Positions 16,572 to 24,137 of a stretch of DNA of 45,801 bases are shown piece after piece. This stretch comes from UBA7672 sp031419455 (GTDB taxonomy: Bacteria; Pseudomonadota; Alphaproteobacteria; Caulobacterales; Hyphomonadaceae). The DNA is taken from assembly GCA_031419455.1 (NCBI GenBank), contig JANOKS010000023.1, positions 1 to 45,801 on the forward strand, written 5' to 3'. The notes under the pieces were generated by a model. The model did no database searches and was not told where the DNA came from. It saw only the letters and a list, made by a program, of their open reading frames with translations. The number at the start of each line of letters is the position of its first letter. Within the stretch, counting starts at the first letter, position 1. Position numbers and translations under genes: made by a program.

Positions 16572-16619
16572 TTGACTAATTGGTATTTGCAAATTAGTTT
16601 ATCCCAATATCCAAATTGG
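16572..16619 (+). promoter_or_regulatory. AT-rich promoter with nested palindromes before RHH gene
   Basis: An AT-rich 60-base stretch holds a -35-like TTGACT (16572-16577). ACTAATT (16575-16581) and AATTAGT (16592-16598) are inverted arms around the palindrome ATTTGCAAAT (16585-16594), and a second pair CCAAT/ATTGG lies at 16604-16608 and 16615-16619. The arms overlap the expected RNA polymerase site, as expected if the RHH protein represses its own gene. The link to that protein is inference. Confidence 0.5.
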
Positions 16620-16628
16620 AGACTTTGA

Positions 16629-17066
16629 ATGACTAGCATGCGTATCGAGTTCACCGAACAGATTGCACTTTGGATCAGCAAGCAAACTGAGTCCGGCGCA
16701 TTTGGATCTCAGAGCGAGGTCGTGCAGCACTGCGTAAGGACTTACATTCACGACAATGATCCGCGCCATTTCGCAAAGCCTGCGGCTCCGCACGAAGCTG
16801 CGGATGGGTCGTTGGTTGACCAGATCGTTGATGCAGTTGGCAAGGGAGCAATCACCGAACCTTTTGGGTTCGACGACATCTTTAGCATGTTTGGTCAGCG
16901 GTTCAGCGAAAAAAATCTGCGCACCTGCCTTGCAAATTTTGCTGTAGACGAAACGGCAGATGCGAAAGGATACCACGTCGCCCAAGGTCGCAAACCTCGC
17001 TTTCTTCGCGTTGGCCGTGGTCAATACATGGTGTTCCGGGCGGGTGCTTCCAAAGCCAAGAGGTAA
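16629..17066 (+). CDS. Ribbon-helix-helix (ParD/CopG-like) protein with putative C-terminal winged helix
   Basis: A 145-residue protein. Residues 4-42 follow the RHH pattern of ParD-type antitoxins: a beta strand (MRIEFTEQIA), a helix, then SGAFGSQSEVVQHCVRTYI. Residues about 75-137 form a separate domain with FSEKNLRTCLANFAVD and RKPRFLRVGRGQYMVF, which resembles winged-helix domains fused to restriction-type proteins; this is a pattern match only. The gene is AT-richer than its neighbours, with GGAG seven bases before the ATG. No toxin gene is adjacent: the next gene is an exporter under its own riboswitch. It could be a solitary autoregulated repressor or an antitoxin remnant acquired by transfer. 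Confidence 0.65.
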   Translation: MTSMRIEFTEQIALWISKQTESGAFGSQSEVVQHCVRTYIHDNDPRHFAKPAAPHEAADGSLVDQIVDAVGKGAITEPFGFDDIFSMFGQRFSEKNLRTCLANFAVDETADAKGYHVAQGRKPRFLRVGRGQYMVFRAGASKAKR

Positions 17067-17134
17067 TTGACGCTTGGCAATCGCGTTCCCAGCTTCGTTG
17101 ACCTATTCGCGCCCCTGCGGCACATCCCCCGCAA

Positions 17135-17180
17135 GTGAGGACGACCTCCCCCACATGGGCGCACATTCGGGACGGCCCGA
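17135..17180 (+). promoter_or_regulatory. Guanidine-II riboswitch (mini-ykkC)
   Basis: Two short hairpins each present an ACGR loop, the defining pattern of the class: GAGG-ACGA-CCTC (17137-17148) and TCGGG-ACGG-CCCGA (17167-17180), separated by 18 bases. The ribosome site GGAGGG (17189-17194) of the next gene follows at once, fitting control of translation by free guanidinium. The downstream gene is a sugE/gdx-type exporter, the classic target of this riboswitch. Confidence 0.9.
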
Positions 17181-17199
17181 CCTTTGATGGAGGGCCATC

Positions 17200-17520
17200 A
17201 TGGCTTGGGTGTTTCTTGGTATCGCCGGACTACTCGAAGTCGTCTGGGCTTACATGATGAAAGTGTCGGACGGGTTCTCGAAGCCTGTCGAAACGACAGT
17301 CACCATCGTCGCGATGATCGGCAGTTTCTGGCTGCTGTCGCTGGCGATGAAGGAGCTTCCGCTCGGCACAGCCTACGCGATCTGGACCGGCGTCGGCGCC
17401 ATCGGCGCTTTCATCCTCGGCATCATCGTGCTGGGCGAAGCGGCGAGTCTCATGCGCATCGCGTCGGCCCTGCTCATCCTCGCCGGGATGATCGGGCTGA
17501 AGCTCGCGTCAGACGCCTAG
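17200..17520 (+). CDS. sugE: SMR-family guanidinium exporter SugE/Gdx
   Basis: A 106-residue four-helix inner-membrane protein of the small multidrug resistance family. The essential Glu lies in GLLEVVWAYMMK (E13), and W16 and K21-like residues fit the Gdx clade, which exports guanidinium in exchange for protons, rather than the EmrE clade. Length is exact for the family and it works as an antiparallel homodimer. The guanidine-II riboswitch directly upstream strongly supports the guanidinium role. Its stop shares CTAG (17517-17520) with the convergent Crp/Fnr gene. Confidence 0.93.
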   Translation: MAWVFLGIAGLLEVVWAYMMKVSDGFSKPVETTVTIVAMIGSFWLLSLAMKELPLGTAYAIWTGVGAIGAFILGIIVLGEAASLMRIASALLILAGMIGLKLASDA

Positions 17521-18224
17521 ATGCGTTCGGCCTGATAGTACGCGGCGACGATCCTGTAGCACTCGCACGAGGCCGCCTCGAGACCATGCCTGTCCGCGAT
17601 GGTCAGACGTCCGCGCGTATACTGGATCAATCCCGACTTCTGCAGTGTACCGGCCGCAATCGTCACACCCGGCCGCGTCACGCCCAGCATGAGCGAGATC
17701 ACTTCGTGGGTCAGGTGGAACGTGTCGCCATCCGTGCGATCGTGCACCATCAACAGCCAGCGCGCGAGGCGTTGCACGACTTCATGCGCGCTGTTGCAGG
17801 CCGCAGTCTGCGCGACCTGGGCGTAGAGGACGTTGGCGAAATTGTTCAGCGCGGTGCGAAGCGGCGGCGACTGCTCCATGAGGCCGCGCAACGCCGACGA
17901 CTCGGCGCGCAAGGTGATGCCGTCGCTTTGCGCCATGATCTCGGATGTCAGCGTATCTGCGCCCAGCGCCGCGTGAACGCCAGCAGCGCCTTCGCGCCCG
18001 ATATGGCCCACTTCGATGCGGCCGCCCTGCTCCAGCGGCGCCAGCAGGGAAATGATCCCTGACTCCACGAAGTACACATACTTCGCGGGCTCGGCCGCGC
18101 CCTGCAGGATGTCGCCGGACACCATGCTGACGCTCTCCAGCTGTCCTCGCAGCAGGCTGAAATCACCAGGCTGGATACGCGCGAGAATACGATTCCTGCT
18201 GTCGGACTGCTTTGGGATGGGCAT
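17517..18224 (-). CDS. Crp/Fnr family transcriptional regulator
   Basis: A 235-residue regulator with an N-terminal cyclic-nucleotide-binding-like beta barrel (about 20-140: YVYFVESGIISLLAPLEQGG and GREGAAGVHAALG) and a C-terminal winged helix, in which ISLMLGVTRPGVTIAAGTLQ (about 180-199) is the recognition helix-turn-helix. No Fnr-type cysteine cluster is visible, so it is unlikely to be an oxygen sensor of that class; effector unknown. It belongs to the large alphaproteobacterial subgroup with the HEVVQRLARWLL dimer helix. It is convergent with sugE, overlapping by three bases, and there is a 434-base gap upstream of its start. Confidence 0.9.
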   Translation of the reverse strand: MPIPKQSDSRNRILARIQPGDFSLLRGQLESVSMVSGDILQGAAEPAKYVYFVESGIISLLAPLEQGGRIEVGHIGREGAAGVHAALGADTLTSEIMAQSDGITLRAESSALRGLMEQSPPLRTALNNFANVLYAQVAQTAACNSAHEVVQRLARWLLMVHDRTDGDTFHLTHEVISLMLGVTRPGVTIAAGTLQKSGLIQYTRGRLTIADRHGLEAASCECYRIVAAYYQAERI

Positions 18225-18658
18225 GCTTCAGTCCCGCAAAACGACGGGGAGCACACACATCTCTCTGCCGGACGCCGCCAAACGGTCGCTGTCCGATGAG
18301 TTGCCATATAGCGCATGAAGGAGGCCAAAGCCACCCGGCCCGCACATGCAGTCGAAAGCCAAAGAAAATTTGCGCGCCGTCATGGCGTCAGCCCCTGATG
18401 TCGGTGGCGGGACCGAATCCCGAGGTTGAGAAACCTGCTGTCATCCAGACTGGACTGTCTGTTCGACGCCATACACAGGGGGTAGATGCCAGGAAGACGT
18501 GCCCGTAACCTAACAGGGGGCGACTACAATGACGGGAATGCCGCATTGAGAGCGGTTTGAAACTCACGTGGCGTGCGAGGCCACGGGAGCAAAGTCGCGT
18601 CGTTCAACACCGGATTTGTTGACCGCCCGCCAAGACGAAACCGCCGGACGTGACGCGT
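18225..18658. other. 434-base non-coding gap with several short hairpins
   Basis: No convincing gene is seen. The segment 18405-18590 holds a chain of short hairpins: GGGA/TCCC near 18409-18421, AGGTT-GAGA-AACCT (18423-18436, a GNRA-type loop), CAGAC/GTCTG near 18448-18463, CCGC/GCGG (18541-18555) and a ten-pair stem with one mismatch (18563-18589, arms around CGTGGC and GCCACG). A CAGGGGG heptamer occurs twice (near 18476 and 18513). It could be a small RNA or a long leader; strand is undetermined. Two 27-codon ORFs starting near 18315 and 18344 lack ribosome sites. Confidence 0.4.
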
Positions 18659-19309
18659 CTATGCCGGCAGTTTCCGCAGCACGTACTCGATCTTCGAGCC
18701 CTGCGTCTCGAAGGCGGTTTTGACCCACCGGCCCTGCCCGTCATACCAGAAGCTCGCATCGATTTCGGAATCGACGTCGTAGCGGCGAGCGTCCAGCGTT
18801 GCGCCGCCAACCTTGACCTTCTCGATGCCGCGGTCCGCAACCTTGATCGGCAGCATCTCGCCCGTCTCGGTCGAGAACATCTTGGGCTGCTTCATCTCGT
18901 TCTCGTTCCAGTGCGTCGAGGGGATAACCGTGCCCTTCAGCACGCCCTTGAACGCCTCGGCGGTCACTTTCAGCCCGCCCTCGACGGGTTCCGCCGCCAG
19001 CGTCTTCCACTTGCCTTCGTTCTTGGTGCGCGAGCCGACCCACACGAGGCGGTCGCCAACATACTTCTCGGTGACGTCATGGATGTACTCGAACAGTGTC
19101 AGCGGCCCCAGCGCGACGCGGAGTTCCACATCAGTGTCCACCGTAAGCGTCTCGCCTTCACGCGAAAATTTCAGCACATGGGTGCCGAACTTGCCCCCAT
19201 CACGCAGGACGTCGAACTCCAGCCGCGCTCCATGCGCGGGCGTCCATGGCTGGGCCAGCGCCGGCATGGGCGCCAGAACCGCCAGGAAAAGCAACGAAAT
19301 CCATTTCAT
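18659..19309 (-). CDS. Secreted DUF6134/DUF3108-like protein
   Basis: A 216-residue protein with a clear signal peptide (MKWISLLFLAVLAPMPALA, cleavage after ALA). The mature part is beta-rich: FDVLRDGGKFGTHVLKFSREG and VELRVALGPLTLFEYIHDVTEKYVG match the pattern of alphaproteobacterial DUF6134 proteins (a strand with rDGkpiGtH, then a repeated fold). It is probably periplasmic; function unknown. It stands alone between the non-coding gap and the divergent cysK gene. Confidence 0.8.
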   Translation of the reverse strand: MKWISLLFLAVLAPMPALAQPWTPAHGARLEFDVLRDGGKFGTHVLKFSREGETLTVDTDVELRVALGPLTLFEYIHDVTEKYVGDRLVWVGSRTKNEGKWKTLAAEPVEGGLKVTAEAFKGVLKGTVIPSTHWNENEMKQPKMFSTETGEMLPIKVADRGIEKVKVGGATLDARRYDVDSEIDASFWYDGQGRWVKTAFETQGSKIEYVLRKLPA

Positions 19310-19402
19310 GACAGGGCCTCTGTTATTGGCGTGTTACGCGCCCCATACCGCCCCGGATCATGGCTACGCTGTTGATCCGAGAGCGCAATCTCCCTAACTC
19401 AT

Positions 19403-19431
19403 AGGAACCTTCCGGAACCCACCGGAACCCA
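19403..19431. repeat. Three GGAAC boxes spaced exactly 10 bp upstream of cysK
   Basis: GGAAC occurs at 19404-19408, 19414-19418 and 19424-19428; the last two lie in a perfect tandem repeat of CCGGAACCCA (19412-19421 and 19422-19431). The 10-bp period places all three on one face of the helix. None has a CGTT at 16-17 bp, so they are not EcfG promoters. They end 26 bases before the cysK start. A regulator-binding array is an inference. Confidence 0.5.
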
Positions 19432-19457
19432 TCTCTCCTGACCAGACGGGGCCAGCG

Positions 19458-20462
19458 ATGCGCACCTACGCCAACGTGATCGAGGCCATCGGCCACACGC
19501 CCCTGATCAGGCTCCGGCGCGCGTCGGAACTCAGCGGCGCCAACATCTATGGCAAGGCCGAGTTCCTGAACCCCGGCCAGTCGGTGAAGGACCGCGCGGC
19601 CCTTGGCATGATCCGCGATGCGGAGAAGTCTGGCCACTTGAAGCCGGGCGGCGTGATTGTCGAGGGAACCGCAGGAAACACCGGCATCGGCCTTGCGGTC
19701 GTCGGCAATGCCCTCGGCTACCGCACCGTGATCGTGATGCCGCGCACCCAGAGCCAGGAAAAGAAGGATGCGGTGCGCAGCCTCGGCGCAAAACTGGTCG
19801 AGGTAGACGCGGTCCCTTACGCCAATCCGAACCATTACGTGAAGTATTCCGCACGCCTCGCGGAGGAGATGGCGAAGACCGAACCGCTGGGCGCGGTCTG
19901 GGCCAACCAGTTCGACAACACGGCCAACCGGCGCGCACACTACGAGACCACGGGACCGGAGATCTGGGACCAGACCAACGGCAAGGTCGATGGCTTCATC
20001 TGCGCTGTGGGCTCTGGCGGTACGCTCGGGGGCGTCTCGATGGCGCTGAAAGAGCGAAACAGGAAGATCCAGATCGGCCTTGCCGACCCCGGCGGCGCCT
20101 CGCTGTTCTCCTACTACAAGACAGGCGAGCTGAAGTCCGAAGGCACATCCATAACGGAGGGGATCGGCCAGTCGCGCATCACGGCCAATCTCGAAGGCGT
20201 GGAGGTCGATGACGCCTGGCGGATCGAAGACGCCGACGCCCTGCGAATCGTGTTCGCACTTACACGCGAGGAGGGAATGTGTCTGGGCGGCTCGTCCGGG
20301 ATAAACATCGCGGGGGCGATCGAACTAGGGCGGAAACTGGGGCCGGGCTCAACCGTCGTCACCATCCTGTGCGACTATGGAAACCGCTACCTGTCGAAGC
20401 TGTACAACGGCTCTTTCCTGAAGGAAAAAGGCCTCCCAACACCGTCCTGGTATGAGGCCTAG
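19458..20462 (+). CDS. cysK: Cysteine synthase A family protein
   Basis: A 334-residue PLP enzyme that makes L-cysteine from O-acetylserine and sulfide. The PLP Lys lies in NPGQSVKDRAAL (about K44), the substrate loop is EGTAGNTGIG (about 72-81), and the PLP-phosphate Gly-rich loop is VGSGGTLGG (about 183-191). The TAGNT loop replaces the TSGNT of classic CysK, as in the CysK2-like and alphaproteobacterial forms. It is well above 300 residues, like a subset of alphaproteobacterial CysK. Preceded by 148 bases with three tandem GGAAC boxes. Stop shared with a convergent small gene through CTAG. Confidence 0.9.
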   Translation: MRTYANVIEAIGHTPLIRLRRASELSGANIYGKAEFLNPGQSVKDRAALGMIRDAEKSGHLKPGGVIVEGTAGNTGIGLAVVGNALGYRTVIVMPRTQSQEKKDAVRSLGAKLVEVDAVPYANPNHYVKYSARLAEEMAKTEPLGAVWANQFDNTANRRAHYETTGPEIWDQTNGKVDGFICAVGSGGTLGGVSMALKERNRKIQIGLADPGGASLFSYYKTGELKSEGTSITEGIGQSRITANLEGVEVDDAWRIEDADALRIVFALTREEGMCLGGSSGINIAGAIELGRKLGPGSTVVTILCDYGNRYLSKLYNGSFLKEKGLPTPSWYEA

Positions 20463-20680
20463 CCGAGCAACTGCGTGGCGATGTAACCGACACCCGACCA
20501 GAACGCCGTGCAGAACAGGACGACCACGACGGTAACCTTCCAGCGCGCCCACTGCGGCTCAAGCGCCAATGCGTCATCGCTCGCAGCGTCATCGCGCAGA
20601 CGGCTTGCAGCGTAGGAGGTTTCCGCGTTCCCACGGAGCGGCGCGCTCCGCCAGATCGACTGATGCTCTGTAATCGCCAA
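20459..20680 (-). CDS. Small protein with C-terminal membrane helix, unknown function
   Basis: A 73-residue product whose last 25 residues (WKVTVVVVLFCTAFWSGVGY and on) form one membrane helix; the rest is polar. The TTG at 20680 is chosen because GGAG lies six bases before it; a longer reading frame begins at a TTG at 20719 without a ribosome site. It converges on cysK and shares the CTAG at 20459-20462 for both stops. It stands between cysK and the ExoY-like gene. No family recognised. Similar short tail-anchored proteins are frequent next to polysaccharide genes, which is only suggestive. Confidence 0.6.
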   Translation of the reverse strand: MAITEHQSIWRSAPLRGNAETSYAASRLRDDAASDDALALEPQWARWKVTVVVVLFCTAFWSGVGYIATQLLG

Positions 20681-20786
20681 CTGACACTCCAGCGAATTTG
20701 GCAGACTCGCGGTACTCAACGCGTGAACAACCTTGCTGGTTACAATTGAATGGCCGTCTTAAAAATTCCACAAGCGGGGGGAACGA

Positions 20787-20865
20787 CGAAGTTTCCTGAT
20801 GACGCCGTCAGTTTCGCGAGAATTCACTTGAGACCGCTGCGTCACGTTACAGACTTGAAACTTCG
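20787..20865. repeat. Long-spaced inverted repeat CGAAGTTTC / GAAACTTCG
   Basis: Nine-base arms at 20787-20795 and 20857-20865 are separated by 61 bases; the right arm runs into the palindrome CTTCGCGAAG (20861-20870). The segment lies between the end of the ExoY-like gene and the start of the small membrane protein gene, both leftward. It might fold at the 3' end of the ExoY-like transcript. No U-tract is present. Confidence 0.3.
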
Positions 20866-20894
20866 CGAAGATTTTTGCCGCGCCGCGGCGAAGA

Positions 20895-21587
20895 TCAATA
20901 CGCGCCGAGACCGAGGAGCACGACGGGGATCGCGAGCGCGCAGATTTTCACATCCTGCCATATCGACCAGGTCGTCACATAGCGCACGTCGAGGGCGACG
21001 CGTTCGGGATAGGTCAGGCGGTTGCGGCCCTTGACCTGCCACAGGCCCAGCACGCCGGGACGCACTGCAGCATAGAACGGGTAGGCCGAACCGTAGCGAT
21101 GGACTTCCGCCATCGTGACTGGCCGCGGGCCGATCAGGGACATCTCGCCCCGAAGGATGTTAACCAGCTGCGGAAGTTCATCGAGGCTGCTCTTTCGCAG
21201 GATCCGGCCGACGACCGTCACACGCGGGTCGCGGCGAAGCTTCTGGAAGCCGTTCCACTCCTCCTGCGCGGCGGGGTCTGCCGCAAGCATCTGCGCAAGA
21301 CGCTCTTCTGCGTCCACACGCATCGAGCGAAACTTCAGGACCATGAACTGCTCGCCATCGCGCCCAACGCGAAGCTGTCTGAACAGCGCCGGTCCCGGAT
21401 CGAAAATCTTGATCGCCACATAGATCGCGATCAGCAACGGCGAAAGAAACACGAGCAGTGTAAACGCGATGACGACATCCATCAGGCGCTTCAGGTTGCT
21501 GGTCTGCACGCGATAGCTGGTTCGGACAGTCGGAGCTTCGCTCCAGACCTCGAACCGGCCAGCGTCAAAGCCGCTGCCTTTTTCCAT
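20895..21587 (-). CDS. Undecaprenyl-phosphate sugar phosphotransferase, ExoY/PssY type
   Basis: A 230-residue monotopic phosphoglycosyl transferase that starts exopolysaccharide repeat units by placing a sugar phosphate on undecaprenyl phosphate. One N-terminal membrane re-entrant helix (about 36-58, KRLMDVVIAFTLLVFLSP) precedes the catalytic core, with FRSMRVDAEER (about 86-96), the Asp-Glu pair in SLDELPQLVNILRGEMSLIGPRP (about 137-157) and YPERVALDVRYV. It lacks the large N-terminal region of WcaJ/WbaP, so it is the short ExoY class. The other polysaccharide genes are 2.5 kb away, separated by sseA-metC. A 440-base gap lies on its 5' side. Confidence 0.93.
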   Translation of the reverse strand: MEKGSGFDAGRFEVWSEAPTVRTSYRVQTSNLKRLMDVVIAFTLLVFLSPLLIAIYVAIKIFDPGPALFRQLRVGRDGEQFMVLKFRSMRVDAEERLAQMLAADPAAQEEWNGFQKLRRDPRVTVVGRILRKSSLDELPQLVNILRGEMSLIGPRPVTMAEVHRYGSAYPFYAAVRPGVLGLWQVKGRNRLTYPERVALDVRYVTTWSIWQDVKICALAIPVVLLGLGAY

Positions 21588-22094
21588 TTCGCTACCCTTC
21601 GTCCGGCATTCGCCTTAACGGCAAACGCAATCCCCGGACCAGTAAGGCTGGTCTGGTCTGATTTGATTCCTTGTTCCCCAGAGGGCGTTGAAACGCCGCC
21701 GAAGCCGTGCGGCGCCCCCCCTTTTTCCCGACCAGCGAGAGTTCGCCGACGCCACTGCTCCACTGGCGAGAACAATCGGCCCGTTAGCCATGTTCACAGT
21801 CTGCAATGCAGCGAACAATCTGCTTCACGCCCCGCGCGAAGCTTAAAAAAAGCAAGCCAGAGAGGCGACTATGTCGCGCTCTTGTCGCGTTTCCGAACAG
21901 CGGCGGTGGATGGAAGGAATCTGGTTCAGAACGGGATCGGCATATCCGTTAACGATACATCCGATGCAGCAGGGCGCCCTCGCAGCACGCTTTTCGCCCG
22001 CCACGCGCACTGAGTTCACATACTCGCCTTGCCGGAGCCTGCGGCTCTGGCTAGTTGGTTCAGGTCAGTCGTCAAAGCATGGAGCCGGCCGCCG
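21588..22094. other. 500-base gap between divergent exoY-like and sseA genes
   Basis: No supported gene. It holds an inverted repeat GACCAG-TAAGG-CTGGTC (21637-21653) and an A-run AAGCTTAAAAAAAGC (21839-21852). ORFs here (for example 21871-22146) overlap the sseA start and lack family likeness. The region must hold the promoters of the leftward polysaccharide transferase and of sseA-metC. A SAM-II riboswitch before the metC operon was sought and not found. Confidence 0.4.
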
Positions 22095-22958
22095 ATGGTC
22101 GCGCCTATCACACCGGAAAAACCGGTCGTTTCGGCCGAATGGCTGAAGTCGCATCTCAGCGCGCCGGACGTGCGTGTGCTGGATTGCAGCTGGTTCATGC
22201 CGGACTCTCCGCAGACCGGCAAGCAGGCGTATGACGCGCACCACATCCCCGGCTCCCGCCATTTCGACATCGACGACATCGCGGACACCACCATTCCCCT
22301 TCCCCACATGTTGCCACCGCCGGAGAAGTTTTCCTCGCGCGTGCGGCGACTGGGTCTCGGCGATGGCCACCGCGTCATCTGCTACGACCAGAACGGATTC
22401 CTCGCTTCGGCGCGCGCGTGGTGGATGTTCCGCACGATGGGTCATGCGGACGTCGCCGTGCTCGACGGCGGCTTCAATGCGTGGCGCAATGCGGGCGGCG
22501 CGGTGGAAGACCTGCCGCCACATTTCATGGCGGACCGGCACTTCACCGTTCGTCCGCGCCAGGACCTTGTCCGCAATCTCGAGCAGATGAAGCAGACGGT
22601 CGGCGGGATGTCAGCGCAGGTCGTGGATGCGCGCTCCGGCCCGCGTTTTCGCGGCGAGGTCGAGGAGCCGCGACCCGGCCTTCGCAAGGGCCACATGCCC
22701 GGCGCCTTCAACGTTTACTATGCCGACCTGATCGCCGCCGACGGCCGCCTCAAGCCGGAATCCGAATTGCGTGCGACATTCGAGAAGGCCGGCGTCGACA
22801 TGTCGAAGCCGATCATCAACACGTGCGGCTCGGGCGTCACCGCCGCAATCGTCGCGCTCGCCCAGTCGATGCTTGGGCACGATGGCGCCGCGGTCTATGA
22901 TGGGTCATGGGCCGAGTGGGCGCAGCCGGACAGCGGCGGCGCGGTCGAGACAGGCTGA
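22095..22958 (+). CDS. sseA: 3-mercaptopyruvate sulfurtransferase (SseA type)
   Basis: A 287-residue tandem rhodanese. The first domain holds the inactive copy (CYDQNGFLASARAWWMF, about 104-120 with D replacing Cys) and the second has the active loop NTCGSGVTA (about 239-247), whose CG-S-G-V-T-A pattern marks mercaptopyruvate sulfurtransferases rather than thiosulfate ones. It moves sulfur from mercaptopyruvate to thiols or cyanide. The ATG at 22095 is chosen since the family begins near VSAEWLKSHL; the longer frame adds 22 unrelated residues. metC starts three bases after its stop. Confidence 0.92.
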   Translation: MVAPITPEKPVVSAEWLKSHLSAPDVRVLDCSWFMPDSPQTGKQAYDAHHIPGSRHFDIDDIADTTIPLPHMLPPPEKFSSRVRRLGLGDGHRVICYDQNGFLASARAWWMFRTMGHADVAVLDGGFNAWRNAGGAVEDLPPHFMADRHFTVRPRQDLVRNLEQMKQTVGGMSAQVVDARSGPRFRGEVEEPRPGLRKGHMPGAFNVYYADLIAADGRLKPESELRATFEKAGVDMSKPIINTCGSGVTAAIVALAQSMLGHDGAAVYDGSWAEWAQPDSGGAVETG

Positions 22959-22961
22959 ACC

Positions 22962-24137
22962 ATGGGTGACAAAGGCAAGTCAGGAAGGCCACGCGGCCTC
23001 GGCACGCGCCTCACCCATGCCGCACGCGACCGCAAGCTCACCCTGGGCGGCGTCAACCCCGTCGTTCAGAAAGCGTCCACCGTTATCGTCGAAAGCGCCT
23101 CGAAGTTGTTCGAGCCAGGCGGCTGGACTTATGGGCGTCACGGGACATCCACGCACGAAGCCCTGAAACAGGCGCTCTGCGAAATCGAGGGCGCAAACCA
23201 TTGCGTGCTTGCGCCATCCGGCCTGATGGCCTGCATCCTGCCCTTCCTCGCCTTCGCGGGCGCGGGCGGGCATGTGCTGGTGGGCGACAATGTTTATGGC
23301 CCCACGCGCCGCTTCGTCGATCGCATGCTGCCGCGCTGGGGTTGCGAAGCAACGTATTTCGATCCGCTGATCGGCGCCGGCATCACCGCGCTAATCCGCC
23401 CCGAGACGAAGCTGATCTTCGTCGAAAGTCCCGGCTCGATGACGTTCGAGATTGCCGATGCGCCTGCGATCGCCACCGCCGCACGCGCGGCCAACGTCGT
23501 GTCGGTGATGGACAACACCTGGAGCGCGGGCGTCTTTCACAAACCGCTGGCGCTGGGCTTCGATCTCTCGGTGCAGGCCAATACAAAATATGTCAGCGGC
23601 GGCGCCGACATCCTCAACGGCGCCATTCATCTCAACGACGACAACCTGCTCGCGCGCCTCAAGGAAACGATCGCCGACCTGGGCGTCAACGTCGCGCCCG
23701 ATGACGCCTATGCGGTGCTGCGCGGCGCACGCTCGCTGGCGATGCGCATGGACCATCATCAGGCCGCCGCGCTGGAGATCGCGCGCTGGCTGGAAAAACA
23801 CCCGGCGATTGCCCGCGTTCTCCACCCCGCCCTTGCGAGCGATCCCAACCACGATCTGTGGAAACGCGACTTCACCGGCGCATCGGGCCTGTTCAGCATC
23901 GTGCTCAAGCCGACGCCAACCGCGAAGATCCACGCCTTCCTCGACGCGCTCGACCTTTTCGGCCTCGGCTTTTCCTATGGTGGATTCGAGAGCCTGGTCA
24001 TCCACTGTGACCCGCAGCTCAAGCGTACCGCATCGGCGCCCAGGTTCGGCGGCCCGCTCATCCGCCTGTCGATCGGCCTCGAAGACCCATCCGACCTGAT
24101 CGCCGACCTCGAACAGGCGCTCGCTCAGGTGTCCTGA
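22962..24137 (+). CDS. metC: Cystathionine beta-lyase
   Basis: A 391-residue PLP enzyme of the Cys/Met metabolism family. YGRHGTSTHEALKQAL (about 57-72) and the cofactor Lys in QANTKYVSGG (about K208) are visible, and SYGGFESLVIH (about 328-338) is the alphaproteobacterial MetC-type C-terminal segment. It converts cystathionine to homocysteine, pyruvate and ammonia in methionine synthesis. It forms an operon with sseA, so the pair may feed or salvage reduced sulfur. Its 3' end overlaps the convergent wzc-like gene by 13 bp. Confidence 0.92.
   Translation: MGDKGKSGRPRGLGTRLTHAARDRKLTLGGVNPVVQKASTVIVESASKLFEPGGWTYGRHGTSTHEALKQALCEIEGANHCVLAPSGLMACILPFLAFAGAGGHVLVGDNVYGPTRRFVDRMLPRWGCEATYFDPLIGAGITALIRPETKLIFVESPGSMTFEIADAPAIATAARAANVVSVMDNTWSAGVFHKPLALGFDLSVQANTKYVSGGADILNGAIHLNDDNLLARLKETIADLGVNVAPDDAYAVLRGARSLAMRMDHHQAAALEIARWLEKHPAIARVLHPALASDPNHDLWKRDFTGASGLFSIVLKPTPTAKIHAFLDALDLFGLGFSYGGFESLVIHCDPQLKRTASAPRFGGPLIRLSIGLEDPSDLIADLEQALAQVS

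Noticed and set aside
16629..17066. Complete toxin-antitoxin pair
   Set aside because: Only the RHH-type protein is present; the downstream gene is a riboswitch-controlled exporter and the upstream gene is recO.
18315..18424. Two 27-codon ORFs starting with ATG
   Set aside because: No ribosome sites, overlapping frames and no conservation that can be judged; the segment looks like structured non-coding DNA.
19404..19428. EcfG promoters at the GGAAC boxes before cysK
   Set aside because: No CGTT or near match at 16-17 bases after any of the three boxes.
21588..22094. SAM-II or other methionine riboswitch before sseA-metC
   Set aside because: The conserved pseudoknot sequences of SAM-II were looked for and not seen.
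21871..22146. 91-residue ORF in the gap before sseA
   Set aside because: Overlaps the sseA start, has no ribosome site and no recognisable fold.
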